5,641 bases of DNA, from assembly GCA_945875135.1 (NCBI GenBank), contig CAMCJO010000156.1, forward strand, positions 1 to 5,641. The letters run 5' to 3'. Numbering within the stretch: position 1 is the first letter of the stretch; each line of letters opens with the position of its first letter. The position numbers and the translations under genes are program-made. Source of the stretch: an uncultured Porphyromonas sp. (GTDB lineage Bacteria > Bacteroidota > Bacteroidia > Bacteroidales > Porphyromonadaceae). Positions 1 through 5,641 of this stretch are shown here, piece by piece. Under the pieces are notes generated by a model, which was given only the letters and a program-made list of their open reading frames with translations, had not been told where the DNA came from and did not search any database.

Positions 1-132
1 ACTTTTTAGTTCCAAGGTAGGAACTTTTTAGTTCCAAGGTAGGAACTTTTTAGTTCCAAGGTAGGAACTTGGAATTTCCAACGGTGGAAAAGAAAGTTTC
101 CAAGGCTGGAAAGTTTTTGGAAAACTGTAGGA
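1..132. repeat. Array of six contiguous 22-bp tandem units (three perfect, three diverged)
   Basis: Units 1-22, 23-44 and 45-66 are identical. Units 67-88, 89-110 and 111-132 keep the exact 22-bp register but diverge; most of them retain a TTCCAA core and a GGA end. Each perfect unit contains the inverted repeat GTTCC-AAGGTA-GGAAC, whose right arm runs two bases into the next unit. In units 4 and 5 the arms become TTTCC and GGAAA, so both sides change together and pairing is kept. Unit 6 has lost this symmetry. There are no spacers between units, so this is not a CRISPR array. The array may extend left beyond the window. It ends about 38 bp before the predicted mazG -7 box. Its function is unknown; transcribed hairpins, a protein-binding array, or a neutral intergenic repeat are all possible. 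Confidence 0.9.
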
Positions 133-169
133 GCGGATCGATAGGTGAGGTGCTTTGTCCTCAAAGTGG

Positions 170-177
170 TACCTTTG
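170..177 (+). promoter_or_regulatory. Bacteroidetes -7 promoter box for the mazG operon
   Basis: TACCTTTG matches the Bacteroidetes primary sigma factor -7 consensus TAnnTTTG exactly. Transcription would be expected to start a few bases downstream, near 181, giving a leader of under 20 nt before the ATG at 199. No good TTTG -33 element is seen at the usual distance (about 146-150); a TTTG at 154-157 is too close. A TATAAT at 181-186 also resembles a sigma-70 -10 box but is less likely to be used in this group. Because the box lies inside the possible GTG-initiated extension from 145, it argues against that longer start. Confidence 0.55.
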
Positions 178-198
178 CACTATAATAATAGACAAGCT

Positions 199-990
199 AT
201 GATACACAGCAAAGATGAACGGCTGGAGGCTTTCTCCCGCCTACTAGATGTCCTCGACAATCTGCGCACGCACTGCCCGTGGGATCGCAAGCAAACGAAT
301 GAGTCGCTACGAGCTAACACGATCGAGGAGGTCTACGAACTGAGCGAGGCACTAGAGCAAGGAGATACGAATGCTATCTCTAAGGAGCTAGGCGACGTGC
401 TACTGCATGTCCTCTTCTATGCGCGCATAGGGGATGAGCAGGGGGACTTTGACATTGTAGATGTGTGCAACAAGCTGTGCAACAAGCTCATCTTTCGCCA
501 TCCGCACATCTATGCGACTGAGCAGGTCGAGGATGCCGGACAGGTGGTACAGCTCTGGGAGCAGGTGAAGCAAAAGGAGAAGGACGGCAATAAGTCGGTT
601 CTCTCGGGCGTGCCGTCGGCTCTGCCTGCGCTGATCAAGGCGTACCGCATACAGGACAAGGCGCGTGCCGTCGGCTTCGACTGGCAGGAGCGTGAGGAGG
701 TCTGGGCGAAGGTGCGTGAAGAGCTGCAGGAGGTCGAGCAGGAGATGACTTCGGGGAGTGCTGACGACCTAGAGGCCGAGATAGGGGACTTGCTCTTTAG
801 CATTGTCAATGCAGCTCGTCTCTATGGGGTGAACCCCGACAATGCGCTGGAGCGGACGAATCGTAAGTTTATCGACCGCTTTGAGTATATCGAGCGGACG
901 GCCAAGGCGCGTGGTCAGAGCATCACCGACCTCTCACTAGAGGAGATGGAGACGCTATGGCAGGAGGCCAAAAAGGGTACCAGCAAATAG
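199..990 (+). CDS. mazG: MazG nucleoside triphosphate pyrophosphohydrolase
   Basis: MazG hydrolyses (d)NTPs to the monophosphate and pyrophosphate in the cytoplasm, cleaning aberrant nucleotides from the pool; in E. coli it also influences ppGpp levels and the MazEF response. The protein from the ATG at 199 has 263 residues, the usual length for the two-domain form. The N-terminal domain shows CPWDRKQT (26-33), the metal-binding pair EEVYE (43-47) and ELGD (63-66), then RHPHIY (100-105) and WEQVKQKEK (120-128). The C-terminal repeat domain shows KARAVGFDW (154-162), EELQEVE (174-180), EIGD (194-197) and the conserved TNRKFIDRF segment (220-228). All expected acidic ligands are present in both halves. 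An in-frame GTG at 145 would add 18 residues (MRCFVLKVV...), but these do not resemble MazG and would span the predicted promoter, so 199 is preferred. There is no Shine-Dalgarno sequence; the upstream region is A/T-rich, as is normal for Bacteroidetes. The next gene begins 12 nt after the stop. Confidence 0.95.
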   Translation: MIHSKDERLEAFSRLLDVLDNLRTHCPWDRKQTNESLRANTIEEVYELSEALEQGDTNAISKELGDVLLHVLFYARIGDEQGDFDIVDVCNKLCNKLIFRHPHIYATEQVEDAGQVVQLWEQVKQKEKDGNKSVLSGVPSALPALIKAYRIQDKARAVGFDWQEREEVWAKVREELQEVEQEMTSGSADDLEAEIGDLLFSIVNAARLYGVNPDNALERTNRKFIDRFEYIERTAKARGQSITDLSLEEMETLWQEAKKGTSK

Positions 991-1002
991 TCTCGTCTAG
1001 CT

Positions 1003-1935
1003 ATGATAGCATGTAGTCTCTCCGATCAAACCTGCCCACACTGCCATAATAGTAGCTATACCGAGCTGTGGGAGTGTGAGGACCACCTCGTCTCGCACGA
1101 GCGGTATGCCATAGGTCGCTGCAACCAGTGTGGACTGCTACAGACCTTGACGCCACCTCCCGCAGAGGAGCTAGGGCACTACTATGACAGCTCCGAATAT
1201 CTGAGTCATCAGACAGAGGGGCGGGGCGGTATGTCTCGCATCTATCGTGCGGTGAAGCGCTACCGCGTAGGACGGCGGGTTCGGACCGCTCGCAAGCTTT
1301 GTGCGACAGCTCCGCAGATGATGCTGGAGGTCGGGGCGGGCGTCGGAGCCTTTGCCCACGCTATGCAGGAGCGAAGGTGCAAGGCGTATGTCGTGGAGCA
1401 GAGCAAGGCAGCACGAGAGCTGTGCGCTCAGCAGATCCCCAGCGAGCAACTCTTTGCCACGACCCAAGAGTTTGTGGCGCACCACTCCGAACTATCAGGT
1501 CAGCTAGACCTTATCTGCCTGTGGCATAGCCTAGAGCATCTCCCAGATCTTGCCGATCAACTGGAGATGTACCAACAGCTACTCAAGCCTGGGGGGACGC
1601 TCTGCATCGCTGTGCCTAATGCGCAGAGCTTTGACGCTAGCTACTACCGTGCGCTCTGGGCCGCTTACGATGTGCCACGTCACCTGTGGCACTTTACGCC
1701 ACACTCTATGCGACAAACGGTGGAGGCGCACCACTTCACCCTAAAGAAGATTCGCCCGCAGCGACTGGATGTCTACTACATTGCACTGCTGAGCGAAAGC
1801 TATAACCAGGGGGGGCGTATCAACTTCATTACTTGGCTCAAAGCCTTTGGCGTCGGCTTCTCCTACCACATACGCTCTCTCTTTACCCCGATGAGAGCGA
1901 GTGCACTGCTCTACCACTTCGTTCGTCAGGCGTGA
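1003..1935 (+). CDS. Zinc-ribbon class I SAM-dependent methyltransferase
   Basis: A 310-residue cytoplasmic methyltransferase of the Methyltransf_23/11 type. The N-terminus carries a zinc-ribbon-like cysteine set, CPHC (11-14) and CNQC (40-43), followed by a Y-Y-x-S-x-x-Y-x-S-H segment (60-69) that I recall from Bacteroidales members of this group. The Rossmann SAM-binding core has motif I LEVGAGVGAF (108-117), an acidic residue ending strand 2 (VVEQS, E132), the post-core HSLEHL (175-180), and LLKPGGTLCIAVPN (193-206). A PRHLWHFTP segment (225-233) is common in this family and may help form the substrate pocket. The substrate cannot be read from the sequence; family members act on sugars, lipids, quinones and other small molecules. 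The start at 1003 leaves the whole zinc ribbon intact and lies 12 nt after the mazG stop, so co-transcription is likely. Its TGA stop overlaps the next gene's ATG by one base, suggesting translational coupling. Confidence 0.88.
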   Translation: MIACSLSDQTCPHCHNSSYTELWECEDHLVSHERYAIGRCNQCGLLQTLTPPPAEELGHYYDSSEYLSHQTEGRGGMSRIYRAVKRYRVGRRVRTARKLCATAPQMMLEVGAGVGAFAHAMQERRCKAYVVEQSKAARELCAQQIPSEQLFATTQEFVAHHSELSGQLDLICLWHSLEHLPDLADQLEMYQQLLKPGGTLCIAVPNAQSFDASYYRALWAAYDVPRHLWHFTPHSMRQTVEAHHFTLKKIRPQRLDVYYIALLSESYNQGGRINFITWLKAFGVGFSYHIRSLFTPMRASALLYHFVRQA

Positions 1936-3125
1936 TGAAAGCGAGACAGCTCCTGGGGACTCTCCTCCTACTGCTAGCCCCGATCTCCGTACTCTCTGCC
2001 AGCAATGCCGCAGAGCGGGGTGCGGACTCCCTGCGTCTGAGTGTGGGGGTAGACGCGGTGACCTTCTTTCGCAACAATGAGTACCACGCCGACTACCAGC
2101 TCGGCTATACGCTCCCTGGATGGCAATTGGCTCCCACGGTGGCACTCGAGCATCGTCAGGTGCGTCTCGTGGGGGGCGTCTACAACCTCACTTTACTAGG
2201 TGCACAGCGCTATCCACGAGGTGGCTGGTACGACCACTTGCCACACTGGAGCGGTAATCTAGAGGAGCAGGGGAGTGGCGTGCATCTACGTCCTATCCTC
2301 TCCCTACAATACAGGCCAAACGACCATATCACCGTATCGATGGGAACGCTCCTGGGGGCGCAGACGCTGGCACTGCGAGGTGTCGCCTCCTCTACCATCG
2401 AGTACGGTGGTTCGCTCTCTCTAGTCTCACCGCTCTACGATCCCGAGTACAGCTTCACACGAGACCCAGCGCAGGGGGCAATGATTCAGTTGCGCTATCC
2501 TCGCTTTGCGCTAGAAGCGCTTGTGGATTGGCAAGGCTTTATCTTCCCTGGAGAGACCCATCAGGAGGCTTTTTCAGCCCTACTATCCACAGCTTATCAG
2601 CTCCACAGCAGCGACAGTTGGAAAACGCAACTAGAGTTGCAGGCTACGGCCCACCATCGGGCAGGCGAGATACAGCAAATGACGCCTCCAGACACGCTAC
2701 ACACCTACTTAGCGGGAGCCGCTGGGGTGACCACACAATATAAGTATGCTGCGCAGGGGGCGGTCGAAGGCTCTCTGCACCTCTTAGGCTCCTCGCTCCG
2801 TGACGGCAAGGCTGAGCCACCGCTCGGATACGCCCTCTATGGTCGCTTAGCTTGGCGGCACAAGATGCTGCGACTAGCGACAGATGCCACTTACGGGCAC
2901 CGCTACTATGCGCCCTATGGGGGGCCGCTCCTAGCGTCTGCTCGTACATCAGAGGAGCAGTGGCGACTAGGCGTTTATCCCGCACTAGAAGTACCCATTC
3001 CCAGCTTCGGAGCGTTGCGCCTAGAGGGTGCGCTCTGGTGGAGTCAGCGCACCGCCACACGGAGCCAGCTGAGCCACATGATCTCCCTGACACTCACCTT
3101 TCGCAACAACTGGACAATCCTCTAG
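1935..3125 (+). CDS. Secreted, predicted outer-membrane beta-barrel protein, function unknown
   Basis: The ATG at 1935 shares its A with the TGA stop of the methyltransferase (TGATG) and gives a 396-residue protein that begins with a clear Sec signal peptide: MKAR, a leucine-rich core (LLGTLLLLLAPISVL, 6-20), and a likely cut after SASNA (residue 25). No lipobox cysteine follows, and the mature protein has no cysteine. An upstream in-frame TTG at 1833 would bury the signal peptide behind 34 residues and is rejected. The mature part is rich in alternating-polarity, aromatic segments such as HITVSMGTLLG and RLEGALWW, and ends in an amphipathic strand (ISLTLTFRN), as expected for an outer-membrane barrel. 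The segment PLYDPEY...DWQGFIFPGETHQEAF (166-213) resembles, from memory, a conserved uncharacterised Bacteroidales family. Transport, structural or surface roles are all possible; no enzymatic motif is visible. Confidence is high that the gene is real, moderate for the barrel. Confidence 0.8.
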   Translation: MKARQLLGTLLLLLAPISVLSASNAAERGADSLRLSVGVDAVTFFRNNEYHADYQLGYTLPGWQLAPTVALEHRQVRLVGGVYNLTLLGAQRYPRGGWYDHLPHWSGNLEEQGSGVHLRPILSLQYRPNDHITVSMGTLLGAQTLALRGVASSTIEYGGSLSLVSPLYDPEYSFTRDPAQGAMIQLRYPRFALEALVDWQGFIFPGETHQEAFSALLSTAYQLHSSDSWKTQLELQATAHHRAGEIQQMTPPDTLHTYLAGAAGVTTQYKYAAQGAVEGSLHLLGSSLRDGKAEPPLGYALYGRLAWRHKMLRLATDATYGHRYYAPYGGPLLASARTSEEQWRLGVYPALEVPIPSFGALRLEGALWWSQRTATRSQLSHMISLTLTFRNNWTIL

Positions 3126-3154
3126 CGATGCGCTCTAGAGTGGCGCAAATGTTG

Positions 3155-3162
3155 TAGCTTTG
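3155..3162 (+). promoter_or_regulatory. Bacteroidetes -7 promoter box for maeB
   Basis: TAGCTTTG fits the TAnnTTTG consensus exactly and lies in the spacer between the beta-barrel gene and maeB. The predicted start of transcription is near 3166-3169, giving a leader of roughly 65-70 nt. No TTTG -33 element is present at the expected spacing, so strength and use are uncertain. It makes maeB an independent transcription unit rather than the fourth gene of the mazG operon. Confidence 0.5.
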
Positions 3163-3167
3163 TAGGC

Positions 3168-3207
3168 GTTCTTCAGTAAGTGAGGCGAAATACTTGCCAC
3201 GAAGAAC
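3168..3207 (+). promoter_or_regulatory. Leader hairpin upstream of maeB
   Basis: The outer stem GTTCTTC (3168-3174) pairs perfectly with GAAGAAC (3201-3207). An inner stem GTAAGT (3176-3181) pairs with ACTTGC (3192-3197) with one G-U pair, around a 10-nt loop. The two stems are separated by one unpaired base on the left and three on the right, making about 13 pairs in total. It starts almost exactly where transcription from the -7 box at 3155-3162 is predicted to begin, so it would cap the 5' end of the maeB mRNA. There is no T-run after it, so it is a poor intrinsic terminator for the upstream operon, though that role cannot be excluded. A 26-nt A/T-rich stretch without a Shine-Dalgarno sequence separates it from the maeB ATG. 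Confidence 0.5.
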
Positions 3208-3233
3208 TATGTATCACACTATAAGATAGCATA

Positions 3234-5510
<2,277 letters not shown>

Positions 5511-5531
5511 TCCGTCGCGCCATACGACAAT

Positions 5532-5573
5532 AAGAGGGAGATCCACCAGCCGGTGGGTTCCCCTCTTTAGTTT
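5532..5573 (+). terminator. Intrinsic terminator-like hairpin after maeB
   Basis: AAGAGGG (5532-5538) pairs with CCCTCTT (5561-5567), and CCACC (5543-5547) pairs with GGTGG (5552-5556) around the loop AGCC. Three more pairs, two of them G-U, and a single A-C mismatch join the two stems. A short interrupted T-rich tail (TTTAGTTT) follows. It begins 22 nt after the maeB stop, where a terminator is expected. The mirrored A-rich left side is weak, so one-way termination of maeB is the simplest reading. Confidence 0.8.
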
Positions 5574-5594
5574 CATAGGGGGAGGGTACAATCG

Positions 5595-5637
5595 AGTAGG
5601 TCGGGAAACGAAAGTTTTCTGACCTACTTTCGTTTCC
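5595..5637. repeat. Overlapping inverted repeats at the right edge
   Basis: GGAAACGAAAGT (5604-5615) and ACTTTCGTTTCC (5626-5637) form a perfect 12-bp inverted repeat with a 10-bp centre. A second perfect inverted repeat, AGTAGGTC (5595-5602) with GACCTACT (5621-5628), shares three bases of its right arm with the first, so the full stems exclude each other. The element lies about 22 bp beyond the maeB terminator tail. The window ends four bases later, so it cannot be told whether this is a single hairpin, an operator, a terminator for a convergent gene, or the first unit of an intergenic repeat array like the one at the left edge. Confidence 0.65.
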
Positions 5638-5641
5638 TTCC

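Noticed and set aside
1..132. Possible CRISPR array
   Set aside because: The 22-bp units are contiguous with no unique spacers, and no cas gene is in the window.
1833..1934. TTG-initiated N-terminal extension of the beta-barrel protein
   Set aside because: It would put 34 residues ahead of a clear signal peptide and lies wholly within the methyltransferase coding region; the ATG at 1935 in the TGATG overlap is far better.
1741..2145. 134-residue minus-strand open frame
   Set aside because: It lies across the methyltransferase and beta-barrel junction in antisense, is rich in Arg, Ser and Pro as shadow frames usually are here, and shows no domain or start context.
2644..3093. 149-residue minus-strand open frame
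   Set aside because: It is fully antisense to the beta-barrel gene, with low-complexity composition and no recognisable motif; the sense gene has a signal peptide and coherent strands.
3120..3140. CTCTAG / CTAGAG pairing at the end of the beta-barrel gene as a terminator
   Set aside because: Only six pairs, it overlaps the stop codon, and no T-run follows; too weak to call.
5595..5637. H-type pseudoknot formed by the two overlapping inverted repeats
   Set aside because: The connecting loops would be one and zero bases across long stems, which is not sterically reasonable; alternative hairpins are more likely.

Overview
The window looks like chromosomal DNA from a member of the Bacteroidales, most likely Porphyromonas or a close relative. 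The reasons are two perfect copies of the Bacteroidetes -7 promoter box (TAnnTTTG) in front of the first and last genes, no Shine-Dalgarno sequences, moderately GC-rich genes separated by AT-rich spacers, and proteins that read as typical Bacteroidales versions of their families. The genus is an inference from memory of similar sequences, not from a search.

Layout: positions 1-132 are an array of six contiguous 22-bp units, three perfect and three diverged, each perfect unit carrying a small inverted repeat. It lies directly upstream of a promoter for a compact three-gene, same-strand operon: mazG (nucleoside triphosphate pyrophosphohydrolase, best start at 199), a zinc-ribbon class I SAM-dependent methyltransferase (1003-1935), and a secreted, probably outer-membrane beta-barrel protein of unknown function (1935-3125) whose ATG overlaps the methyltransferase stop as TGATG. 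A 108-bp spacer (3126-3233) holds a second -7 box followed by a leader hairpin. Then comes maeB (3234-5510), a full-length malic enzyme with a C-terminal phosphotransacetylase-like domain. A strong terminator-like hairpin follows (5532-5567), and the last 50 bases hold a 12-bp inverted repeat that may begin another repeat region.

The first three genes are probably transcribed together, but their known or predicted roles (nucleotide-pool cleaning, methylation of an unknown substrate, outer-membrane function) do not form an obvious pathway. maeB is a separate unit of central carbon metabolism (malate to pyruvate plus CO2 and reduced cofactor). I see no mobile element genes, CRISPR array, tRNA or rRNA, and no convincing new multi-gene system. 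The most unexplained signals are the non-coding ones: the 22-bp array with covarying hairpin arms, the hairpin at the predicted 5' end of the maeB transcript, and the overlapping inverted repeats at the right edge.
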